Assembly (NCBI GenBank): GCA_027627225.1
Contig: CM051029.1
Coordinates: forward strand, 30,171,748 to 30,235,747
Length of the DNA stretch: 64,000 bases
Reading direction: 5' to 3'
Origin: Congeria kusceri
Lineage: Eukaryota > Mollusca > Bivalvia > Myida > Dreissenidae
The notes beneath the pieces were generated by a model. It searched no databases, was not told the origin of the DNA, and saw only the letters and a program-made list of their open reading frames with translations. Shown here piece after piece: positions 24,401 through 31,400 of this stretch. The translations under genes and the position numbers were made by a program. Position 1 is the first letter of the stretch. Every line of letters begins with the position of its first letter.

Positions 24401-24613
24401 TTTATGTTTTCAATGTAACCAACTGTTCTCAGTAACGTAAACGCGTTTTAATGTTAAGTTAAACTTCTCAGTTTCATAAACATCCATTATTGTCCATTGT
24501 GGCATTGATAATTATATAAAGGACACTTAATTTACTTACCAGAATAGCAACTTGGACAGCGGATTCGCCCGTAAAATCGGGTTAGGATTGTGGTGTCTGA
24601 CGGACTCATCCAT
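3312..24613 (-). CDS. ABCC4: ABCC4/MRP4-like ABC transporter, 5' part of gene (coding exons 1-7, residues 1-300)
   Basis: Gene span; only the exons listed separately are coding. Seven exons of 74, 111, 121, 216, 90, 164 and 126 nt join in frame (902 nt, about 300 residues) with GT/AG junctions throughout. The product begins with a short cytosolic tail ([12 protein letters not shown]) and has ABCC4-type landmarks: [59 protein letters not shown], and [20 protein letters not shown]. In the family these build the N-terminus and first half of transmembrane domain 1 of a full-length organic-anion/cyclic-nucleotide exporter of about 1300 residues, normally in the plasma membrane. Nucleotide-binding domains and the second TMD must lie left of position 3312, beyond the edge. 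Introns range from 325 bp to 6.8 kb and carry most of the transposons in this half of the window. The alternative is another ABCC subfamily member; bivalves often have several ABCC4-like paralogues. Confidence 0.88.
4062..6976 (+). mobile_element. GAGGGCC-family element C, with nested insertion
   Basis: Begins CAAGAGGGCCATGATGGCCC TAGGTCGCTCA and ends GAGCACGTTGTGCTCAGG TGAGCTAA. The inside has two blocks of tandem units: about 120-139 bp at 5220-6005 (GTGACCTTGACCCCACCC) and about 165 bp at 6020-6720 (CCAAATATGAAACCTC, GACCCCAGGGGCATCATTTG). It lies in ABCC4-like intron 6. No protein-coding capacity was seen. Confidence 0.75.
4097..5218. mobile_element. GGGTCTGTATTCTGAAA-type MITE(s) nested in element C
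   Basis: Left end GGGTCTGTATTCTGAAAC; right end GTTCAGAATACCAGCCCC is its inverted counterpart. A second right-end-like motif TTTCTGAATACAGGCC at about 4982-4998 suggests two overlapping copies. AT-rich inside with many CTAAGAAAA motifs. It splits the start of element C from its tandem blocks. Confidence 0.65.
7100..7263 (-). CDS. ABCC4: ABCC4-like exon 6
   Basis: 54 codons plus AG, between acceptor TTTCAG and donor GTACCA. Encodes two hydrophobic helices ([20 protein letters not shown] and [18 protein letters not shown]) followed by KLFSKF. The VPxQ..xGKLFxxxR pattern is typical of ABCC4 TM helices 3-4 in TMD1. Confidence 0.93.
8068..8550. mobile_element. Candidate MITE with ACTGTATATT termini
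   Basis: ACTGTATATTGCC at 8069 and GGAATATACAGT at about 8535-8548 are inverted, with GGGGCATTTATTATG and TAGCATTTATTATGG next to them. Intronic (ABCC4-like intron 5). Confidence 0.45.
9080..9211. repeat. Long hairpin, 34-bp arms
   Basis: Arms 9080-9113 and 9178-9211 (GTTGAATAAAGATAAGTTTA and complement) differ at 2 positions; a second inner inverted repeat GAACCACTCGCC AAGGCTCGTGGTTC sits in the loop. Confidence 0.8.
9320..9405 (+). repeat. Transposon end fragment (GACGGACGGATGGACAGG type)
   Basis: Contains GACAGGACAATCACTATATG CCTCCCACACC and a GATGTGGGGG close. The same GACAGGACAATCACTATATA occurs at 4045-4064, where element C has inserted into another copy. Confidence 0.5.
10079..11494 (+). 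mobile_element. GAGGGCC-family element A
   Basis: Starts CAAGAGGGCCATGATGGCCC AAAGTGCTCACCTGAG, ends GAGCACTTCGTGCTCAGG TGAGCTAA. Inside are five tandem units of about 162 bp, each opening GGGCAATAACTCTGGTGTTT, and a GACGACGGATGACGGACGG tract before the 3' end. Some units are open on both strands by chance; no conserved protein seen. Confidence 0.8.
11633..12026. mobile_element. pogo/Fot1-type MITE, 394 bp, TA target site
   Basis: Left terminus TA|CAGTAGATTCCACTTAAT; right terminus AATCTACTG|TA. Both arms contain GAATAAAGATTGAAAACACC, but the right arm lacks about 42 bp present in the left. The CAGTAGA start and TA duplication are typical of pogo-like Tc1/mariner relatives. Confidence 0.75.
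12212..12474. mobile_element. GGGCTGGTATTC-type MITE, copy 1
   Basis: Left end GGGCCTGAATTCACAAAGC TCCTTAGGG, right end CCTTAGGAGCTTTGTGAATA CCAACCCC. Inside is CTTAAGTTCAACTTAAG. Located in ABCC4-like intron 5. Confidence 0.75.
12803..12892 (-). CDS. ABCC4: ABCC4-like exon 5
   Basis: Thirty codons between acceptor TTTCAG and donor GTATTA. Contains [18 protein letters not shown] then [12 protein letters not shown], one of the most conserved intracellular-loop signatures of ABCC transporters, virtually diagnostic of the family. Confidence 0.95.
13133..13394. mobile_element. GGGCTGGTATTC-type MITE, copy 2, next to exon 4 donor
   Basis: Left end GGCTCGTATTTACAATGCTC, right end GGAGCTTTGTGAATACCAGC CC; flanked by AT on both sides. 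Fills half of the 511-bp intron 4 and stops about 10 bp from the exon 4 splice donor. Confidence 0.78.
13404..13619 (-). CDS. ABCC4: ABCC4-like exon 4
   Basis: 72 whole codons between acceptor CTTCAG and donor GTAACA. Encodes [18 protein letters not shown], a glycine-rich extracellular loop, the membrane segment [15 protein letters not shown], and [19 protein letters not shown], the coupling-helix region. The donor lies about 10 bp from a MITE terminus (13133-13394). Confidence 0.92.
13945..14065 (-). CDS. ABCC4: ABCC4-like exon 3 (first membrane segment)
   Basis: Acceptor GACAG and donor GTAACA bound 121 nt; the first base completes the Glu codon split from exon 2. Contains [10 protein letters not shown], the [14 protein letters not shown] linker helix and the hydrophobic stretch [11 protein letters not shown], the likely first transmembrane helix of TMD1. 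Confidence 0.88.
14854..16245 (+). mobile_element. GAGGGCC-family element B (3' end lost)
   Basis: Nearly identical start to element A (CAAGAGGGCCACGATGGCCC, then GAAGACCATACTGTTGTGAC) and the same tandem units, four or five copies of GGGCAATAACTCTG. It stops at GACGACGGAAGG without the terminal hairpin, close to a SINE. Confidence 0.75.
16258..16492 (-). mobile_element. tRNA-headed SINE
   Basis: On the minus strand an A-box-like TGGTGTAATGGATATGG and B-box-like GAGTTCGATCCCTA, separated by CCGCCTTGCTATCGGGAGG, form a tRNA-like head; a body with CTACCCAGGAGGCAGACTTG and a tail with AGCTAAAATAAAT follow. This resembles the V-SINE (RUDI-like) elements of molluscs as I recall them. Confidence 0.65.
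16700..16880 (+). repeat. 43-bp tandem repeat, about 4 copies
   Basis: Unit TTTCCAAGTTTTTCGAGTTC ACATATGTTTCTCCTCAAGGTTG; the ORFs across it are repeat artefacts. Confidence 0.8.
16925..17600 (+). repeat. Minisatellite of exon-2-end copies with splice donors
   Basis: The unit TCAGACTGGTTTACTTACTC CTCTAGTCTGTTCCCAAG recurs at least eight times. On the minus strand each unit reads [11 protein letters not shown] followed by GTAAGTAAAC, that is, the last residues of ABCC4-like exon 2 and its donor. A MITE (17018-17281) interrupts the array. Confidence 0.8.
17018..17281. mobile_element. MITE in the exon-2 minisatellite
   Basis: Left GGATCAGTATTTCAGAAACA TCTTAGG and right CTTAAGATGTTTCTGGAATA TGGCCCC are inverted. 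The terminal layout is that of the GGGCTGGTATTC group. Array units continue directly on both sides. Confidence 0.7.
17583..17693 (-). CDS. ABCC4: ABCC4-like exon 2
   Basis: Acceptor TTTAG and donor GTAAGT bound 111 nt encoding [20 protein letters not shown] and then [17 protein letters not shown]. The first two elements are the characteristic cytosolic linker before TM1 of ABCC4. The 3' end and donor of this exon are repeated many times in the adjacent intron (16925-17582), so the choice of the functional donor rests on frame continuity into exon 3. Confidence 0.88.
17725..18055 (-). repeat. Dispersed repeat, copy 2 (inverted relative to 733-1003)
   Basis: Reverse-complement similarity to 733-1003: ACCTTTGGGGGAAAGGTGG, AAATTGCTGGGATTGTT, TTTGTCCGATTTTGGTC, GGCCCAAAATTGGCCCTAA. 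Confidence 0.7.
18297..18600 (+). repeat. Two-unit tandem repeat, about 165 bp
   Basis: GGGAATGTTGCACTTGATG / GGGAAATGTTGCACCTGATG, GTTACAAGACTTTTGAATAT and AAAAGGGGCACAACTCTG occur in both units. Style similar to the GAGGGCC-family interiors. Confidence 0.6.
18661..20814. other. ABCC4-like intron 1, no recognisable feature
   Basis: AT-rich sequence with short scattered open frames (the longest 82 codons). I see no splice-consistent coding, RNA gene or bounded repeat. Confidence 0.5.
21037..21936. mobile_element. 900-bp element with CAGGGTGTTC termini
   Basis: Starts CAGGGTGTTCGTTTGACCC and ends GAACACCCTG; GCATA flanks both sides (21032-21036, 21937-21941), a 5-bp target duplication. Subterminal TGACCC/GGGTCA motifs recur. 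No transposase. hAT-like by the CAGGG end, though 5 bp is short for hAT. Confidence 0.65.
22548..22612. repeat. Perfect 65-nt palindrome
   Basis: Arms 22548-22579 and 22581-22612 (AGATAGGTCTCTGTATGGCA ...) are exact reverse complements around a single central G at 22580. Confidence 0.92.
22845..23484 (+). mobile_element. LTR-retrotransposon remnant (short direct repeats, primer-binding-like site)
   Basis: Two 50-bp direct repeats (22845-22894, 23436-23484) share AAGTATATAATTATACCCAC and ATCACACCCTGCTACA. The first is followed two bases later by TGGCGCCCAACGTG (22896-22909), which resembles a tRNA-Lys primer-binding site of LTR elements. The 540-bp interior has no long open frame. Could be a TRIM-like or internally deleted element. 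Confidence 0.5.
24303..24539. other. Start of ABCC4-like intron 1
   Basis: AT-rich; nothing recognised apart from the exon 1 donor. Confidence 0.4.
24540..24613 (-). CDS. ABCC4: ABCC4-like exon 1 (start codon)
   Basis: The ATG is at 24613-24611; 24 codons plus TG follow, then the donor GTAAGT. The codon TG|G (Trp25) is completed by exon 2. The peptide [20 protein letters not shown] followed by KLLFW matches the short pre-TMD tail of ABCC4, where NP.. runs into a WxxPLF motif. The ATG is preceded by an AT-rich leader with no clear TATA box. Confidence 0.85.
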
Positions 24614-25375
24614 GGTAAATTAAATATTGTGTCTATTACCGAATATTAATCCTCACAATTTAATTGGAACATGCTGACAGACCATTTCAAGGTATTATGA
24701 AACCGAAACCAGATATGAAATTTATTTAAGCAAAAAAATGCTAACCCTACAGTCAAGGCTACATTATTACACTAATATCATTTCCACGGTGTTTTCCAGT
24801 TGTGTAATTTGACACGATCACAATGTTTTAATAATAAAATCTTTGTTGAAGATCAAAAGTATAAATATATAAACTATGTTTAGCAATGATATATGATTCT
24901 AAATTAATAAAAAAAGCGTGATACAATTATCCAGCAATCAAAGCGCTGGCATCACTTTAGTTGTTTGAGCCTTGTTTTCATGTAACGATGAAAGGAAAGG
25001 GATACATTAAAATAAGGTATAATACTGAAATATGAAACAAAAAATAAGAGCAGAACATTCAAGCATTGCCGTATACTTCTTTAATGCTAATATGTATATT
25101 GGTGGTCTGGAATCTACGTCGAATTTGCAGTTTATTTTATTATTTTCGCCAAAACACCATAAATGGTATATTTTGTTGCAACGTGATAATTTTAGTTGTT
25201 AAATAACGCACGTTTTAAAGATGTTATTTATTTTAATTCATTGTATTTGTCAATAACAGTAACCAGTTCAGGTGTTGTGGTTTCCCCATTTGTAAATAAT
25301 TAATCTTGTTAGTCACAAAATTATTATTTCGCTGGTAGATCCTTTTAGAGTGCTTGATTATAAAACAAGCAAGTG
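24614..25375 (-). promoter_or_regulatory. 762-bp spacer: EEP 3' region and probable ABCC4-like promoter
   Basis: The two genes are co-oriented, so this spacer must hold the EEP 3'UTR and the upstream region of the transporter. A CCAAT on the minus strand (about 24665) is about 50 bp above the ATG; no clear TATA box or AATAAA was found. Position, not motif, supports this call. Confidence 0.35.
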
Positions 25376-25492
25376 TCATCCATATATGTTCCATCTCCAG
25401 AAATAGAATTCCCCGGCGATGCCAAAATGGTCGCTGAGGGGCAGGTTTTGTCCTTTGTGTCGAATGGACATTGTGTCTAGTGTGAACACGCG
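25376..25492 (-). CDS. EEP gene exon 9: SDH motif and stop
   Basis: 38 codons plus TGA, acceptor TTTCAG. Encodes RVFTLDTMSIRHKGQNL, then PLSDHFGIAGEF and the end WRWNIYG. SDH supplies the last catalytic Asp-His pair. I found no canonical AATAAA close downstream. Confidence 0.92.
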   Translation of the reverse strand, partial: RVFTLDTMSIRHKGQNLPLSDHFGIAGEFYFWRWNIYG

Positions 25493-28400
25493 CTGAAACA
25501 CATCAATTATGATCAAAGCCATTAATATGATTTAATTGTTAACGTTGAAGCTTATTCAGTTAAACTACTATAATATTTATCAATGCTTGTTATAATTAAT
25601 TTGTACGAGTTATTAGAATGGAGGAGTAACAGTAGCTGTAGTGACATAGATGGTGGCTGTAGTACCACGGATGTGCGGCTACAGCGCTGATAGCAGTTAT
25701 AGTAGTGGGGTGGTGGTAGTATTAGTGGGGTGGTGGTAGTATTAGTGGGGTGGTGGTAGTATTTTCTTTCCAAGTAGACCTACTGGCGGTGTTGGCGGTG
25801 AAGATATAATGATAACGAGGGGAAAGGGAAGGAACAGCAACAGTAGAAGCAATAGGTTGCAGAGGAGGAGAAGATGAGAAAATTGTAAAATTGCCGCAAC
25901 AAACGCCTCTGCAACACTCCCAACGGACATCAGTAGTAGTTGACATGGGCGTTACCTTAGTGCGGAAGATCCTGATGCCATTTCCAAAGACGTAATCTAT
26001 GACGGTGTTGGACGGCTCGTCGTTTACGTTATAGACGTTCTCGGGTGGCCTACAGAATGAGCAGTCGTCGGAAACGTCCGTGTTGAACACCGATCTAAGT
26101 CGCAGGAACTGGTCTATAATTTAAAGATAGAAGATATTAAAAGTGTTAATAATATTTTGATAAGATTAATAACGTTTAATGTTTATTTACTAACCAACTA
26201 ATAAGCAATGATATATATAACAAGATGTATAGTTATTTTTTTCTCTAAGCGTATGCTTAGTAAAAAATCAAAGACAGTGTAACAAAGGCTTTTGACCCTC
26301 AAAATGCACAAGAACATTAAAAAGGCTAACAACTGTGGTTGACTAGTTATAATGTCCAAATTAATATTTGCCTAGTAAAATGTTTCGGAAATGCATCTGA
26401 TCTACGCATAAGGTAGCCTCAACGAGCACTGACATCAGGTGGCAAAGCAAAAAAAAGCAACATACAAGCACGTATGCACACTTCCTCGCACTCGTGCAAG
26501 TAATAAAAAATAATATCAATTAGTACCATAACCGCTGTCTGCTGGTGTAGAACGGCTGTGCACGTTGAAGTCACCCATTAGGACCGCTGGCTTGACGTGC
26601 CCGAACTCTGAGATGAGCTGGCCGATTTCGAAGGCGTTTTGTTTAATTGATGTAGGGAAAAAGCTCCTCATAACCGCTGAAATAGCGTGCAATCGTTCGA
26701 GTATTTTAAGTTTAAGATAACAAAATCGTATTATACGTGTTGCAAATTATAGGACCTAGAAACTGACTATAGCGAGTTGCATGCCTGATTGTATATCATT
26801 CGCTACAGTGAGTCGATAAGCCAGCCACCAACGTAGTCGTTTTAATAAATAGTCTATAACGCATAAGTGTTTTTTTTATTCACATGTGTGAACTATTAGT
26901 AATATCCAGTGAACGCTGTATCAACAATATAGAACAACACTACAACATAAAGCTAAACAGAATAGACGCTGTCCAATTGACAACGAACAAAATGTTCGAA
27001 GTCATGGGATTCGGTACGCTTACGTTCAGGGTTTGGTCCGGCGACGTACGGGAATATGTGTGTGCACACGGCTGTTAAGTCGTCAATCTACAAAGGAAAA
27101 TATACTGAAGATATTCGTTATGAAAATAAATATGTTAAGGTGCTGTTCGCTAAAGTGTATAGTAAACAACGTCAAACAACGAAATGTTCGGAAAATGGCT
27201 ACTTATTTCAAACTTCAAACGAAGGGGTTACACGAGTCCACCAGACCTTTGACTACAGCATGACAAAAAGGATAATGTAACGTTATGAAACAACATATGG
27301 ATAATTTACCTTTGCTTCCAAGTACCCGCGGACAAACAATTCCGGAGTGTTGGGATAGAAGTCGATGGCCCGTCGTGACGTGAATGCACGCTTTGACAAC
27401 ATCAGTAACCCGTTGGTGTTCATGGTCCCTAGAGGGCTGGTCGGGGTCAAGGGAGCACACCTAAATGAATGAAAAACACAGCATATCAAGGTTGGCCAGG
27501 GTCGATGGATCACAACTTAATGTAAGTAAACAAAACACAGCATATAGATGTTGATCGGGGTCGATAGAGCACAGCGGAATGAAAGACAAACAAACCATCC
27601 TTTCATGCTGTTGTTTTGTTGTTTGTTGGTTTATAATATTTAACTGCTCACCGCGTGCACTATTTAAGAGGATTTTCAACAAGACCAAGGGTGGTTCTCG
27701 CCGGGCCTACTGGAAGAGGCAGAACACTCGCAGTCTGCGCCGAAAGCGTTAAAAATACTTTTTTTCCATGTTTTCTTTTCTTTACATTTTAAGTGTTTAA
27801 CTGCTCGGTCTGGTCAGAGAGATTTATTTCTACCCAACCATATTCTATACTTTATATACTATATAGTATAGTATATGGTTGGGTCAAGCGCTTTAAAACA
27901 ACGTTGTGACTTGATCAGGTCCCGTATTCTGAAAGCTTACCGCGACATTCTTTAATAACGTTATAAAAAATATGTAAATGGAATTAAACACGAATTGTAT
28001 CAGGTTTGTTACCATTGTTTATTTGTTATTATCAATACAAGGCTGTCGGAAATGATGACACTTATTTTTCGCACAAAACACACTCACAGAATGATACTTT
28101 TACCTGAAGGAATAGCAGCAAAGCAAACATAAACCGTGAAAAAAAGAAATAGTGTATACTTCGGTACAATATCAGTTGGATTCTGTATTTGGTTTTGGAT
28201 GCAGGTCAAGCATTGCTCTCCTCCGATCAAGACGACCGTTTGGAACTCAACCAAACAATTGGCGGTAACACAATCTATAAAGCCTGCTGCTACCGAAAAC
28301 GCGGCCGCCAGCTTGTCCATGCACTGGTTAACGACCACGCACGTGAGTAAATCGGTCATCTGCTGATTTGGACATGGTGGAACTTAAACATAAAAAAACA

Positions 28401-31400
28401 GACGTTAGTTAAATACGAGTATACGTATTGTCACAAACGGACGGACCGACCGACCGACGGACAGACAGACAGACACGACAGACAGACCGACCGATTGCCA
28501 GACAGAGGGACTATCCTAGTGGCTAAAAACGGACAGACGGGAAAACCGATCGACATGCAGGCTGACAGAAAGACACACGCAAGCTCGCACACACGCACAT
28601 ACAAACGCAAGAAGTCAACTTTCAATTTATATCAGTGACTATTTCAATACTGCAGTACTTACCTACAGGGGCAGCCGACTGTGACGGCAGTTTGCCGTTG
28701 AATAGGTGAAGGCTGCTGTGAGAGTGGGGGTAGACGTCCTGTAGACTATTGACTATCGCCTCGATGTCTATCCCGATCATTATCTGAAACGCGTAATCTT
28801 GCTAGCGACATATGTTTATTTGGAATAAATGTACGTATGAACTGTTGAGCTTGATTTGTAAGACATAACACAAAACGTGTAATTATGGTAGTCAGTTATT
28901 GCATGTTAAGCTTGATTAATCAGACCTTTCTCTAAAACATGTAACCATGATTGCGACTCATGTTCATTACAAGACGGTTATGAATCGTTCAGCTTCATTT
29001 ATAAGAAATTGTGTACATTTGAAGATGTCATTATCACTTTAAACTTGATTAATGAAATCTGACCTTAAACAGGTACATGTAATCGGGATTATTTTGTTTT
29101 GCTTATTTAAAGACAGCTATGAAGATTCAATTTGATTAATCAGAATTTTTTTTAATACATCGCGATGATATCGATAAGTGTGTATTGAAAGAAATTGATG
29201 ACACGTTTAGTCTGATTAATCAGACCCATTTTCTGAAACACACTTACCATAGAATCGACGTGTGTCAATCTGAGCAATATGCATGGTAAAAAAACTTTAT
29301 TAATCCAACAACATCTCGGTCATGCAAGCATGGTAGCTACTTAAATGTATATATTTGAAGACACTAATGACATTCAATTCGATTAACCAGATCTTCTCTG
29401 AAAGCTGTGACTATTGTACCAACTTGTGTACGTTTGGTAACATTTATTGATCAGTTAACCACTATTAATCTGGATAACTCGGCCAACATATAAACCACAC
29501 GATCCGTGTTTCCATTTGAACGAACTGGTACCGGAGCAGATAATCTCTTAAAGGTACTGAACTCCAGATAGGCAAAATGTGCGTTTCATTGTAATTATGT
29601 CTAAACTGTTAAACATGCGTGTAACCATCACCATTTATACAGAACACGGCCCTGTACTGTCATAAACCGTATATATTTCATAAAAAAATAGAAGTGGGAT
29701 TAGATCGCCCTTTCGTTGAACCCATTATTCCCGATTTAAAACTACCGCGGCCTTCACCAATGCACTCATCTGTTACGTGATTATCCTAAATACAAACGGC
29801 GCTATTTTTAAATTACTCGATGGGTTACAGCGACAAAGGACAATAAAACGAACGAAAACCATATAAAATCATTGTTGTTCAGGTAAATAAAAAATACAAG
29901 TCTAATTTGTCGTATCCAAAAACTCGAACAAACGCTAGCTTTCATTAACTTCCCTGGGGTAATTTATTTACCGTCTCTATATGGGGCACGTTGATGTTGA
30001 TTTCAGATACTAAGTAATGTAATTGCCTATCCATTTTTTGCATAGCTAGTTTGTGTGTGAAACTATTTTCTTTGCAATGAAAGCGCGTGGGTTAAATGAC
30101 ATTACTCTTCATTTTGCCTCTCAAAGCCAGGTTTTAAACACGTGTTTTGTATATATAATGTATAATAAAATATTGCTTTCAACTCAAAATAATTGCACAA
30201 TGGTGATATATTGTTAAAAAATGGTTCTGTCGATATTTTTTAATTTTCCTAAAAGTAATGGTCGTGTTTAAAACGATGAAGCATAAAATAATTACATACA
30301 TTTGGAGGCATTTTCCGTTAAATCTGTACATGTATTGCTTTTAATGGATATTTGGGTTGTGAATGTCAAATTCTAGAATTTAGTGTCGTGTTGTTTTGGC
30401 ATAAAGTTACAATTTAACGTAAAATAATCCAGCATACTATATTACCTCTTGCAAACAAACGATATCTGCGTTCTCGTTACGTATGGCCTCAATTATTGCC
30501 GACCGCCTTTCCTCTCGGCTCGTCTCATGGCCAGGATTCTTGATTTCCACCACACCGGTCAGTCCGGTGTTGAATGTCAAAGCCTAAAGTAGATTGCCAG
30601 TGTGTCCAGTCAATGTATGCAGTAAAACGTTAAAAGTCAAGCTTGTAGTAGAACAATAAATGTCAGAATTCGTAGTACAACACTGTATGTCAAAGAAAAT
30701 GATAGACATGACTGTCAAAGCGTGTACGATGGACCTATAAATGCCAAATCATGTATAGTAGAACGCTTGTAGAACATGTATAAATGAATGTCCAAGCATG
30801 TAGTAAAATATGAAGGCCAAACCACGTACGGTAGAATATGAAAAATACATGTCAAAGCTTGTATTAAACAAAGAATGACCAAACCTAAAGCAGAACTACA
30901 TGTATATCTGTCAAACCATGCATAAACGGACTATGAATTTCATCGCATGTAGTAGAGCAATGAATGTCAAACCATGTACGGTAGTATGATGACTGTCGAA
31001 TACCTGTATTGGAATAATACATGTCAAACCTTGTAGTAAAACAAGGAATTACAAAATAAAAGTCTAACTATGACTGTCAAGCCATGTATAATAAGGACTA
31101 TCGATGCCAACGCATGCAACAGAATAATACTTTTCAAAACATGTATATTACTGAATGCTAATGTATGTAGGATAACAATTAATTCAATTATAAGTACAAT
31201 GAGTGTCAATACTCATACAAGTAGTTGATCAACAAATGACATAGCATGTATAAAACAATGAATGTCAAAGTCTGTAGTAAAGCAATAGTGTCGCCAGTAA
31301 AGTACATGCATGAAATAGAACAAGACAATGTATGGTACTTTGGTTTGTTGTAAAAAAAATCAAGTTGCGGAAGGTTTAGATATCAGACCCGTGTAAATAA

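Noticed and set aside
25722..26090. 122-codon minus-strand frame as one protein
   Set aside because: Only its first part is EEP exon 8; the rest is read-through past the GTAACG donor into repeat-rich intron.
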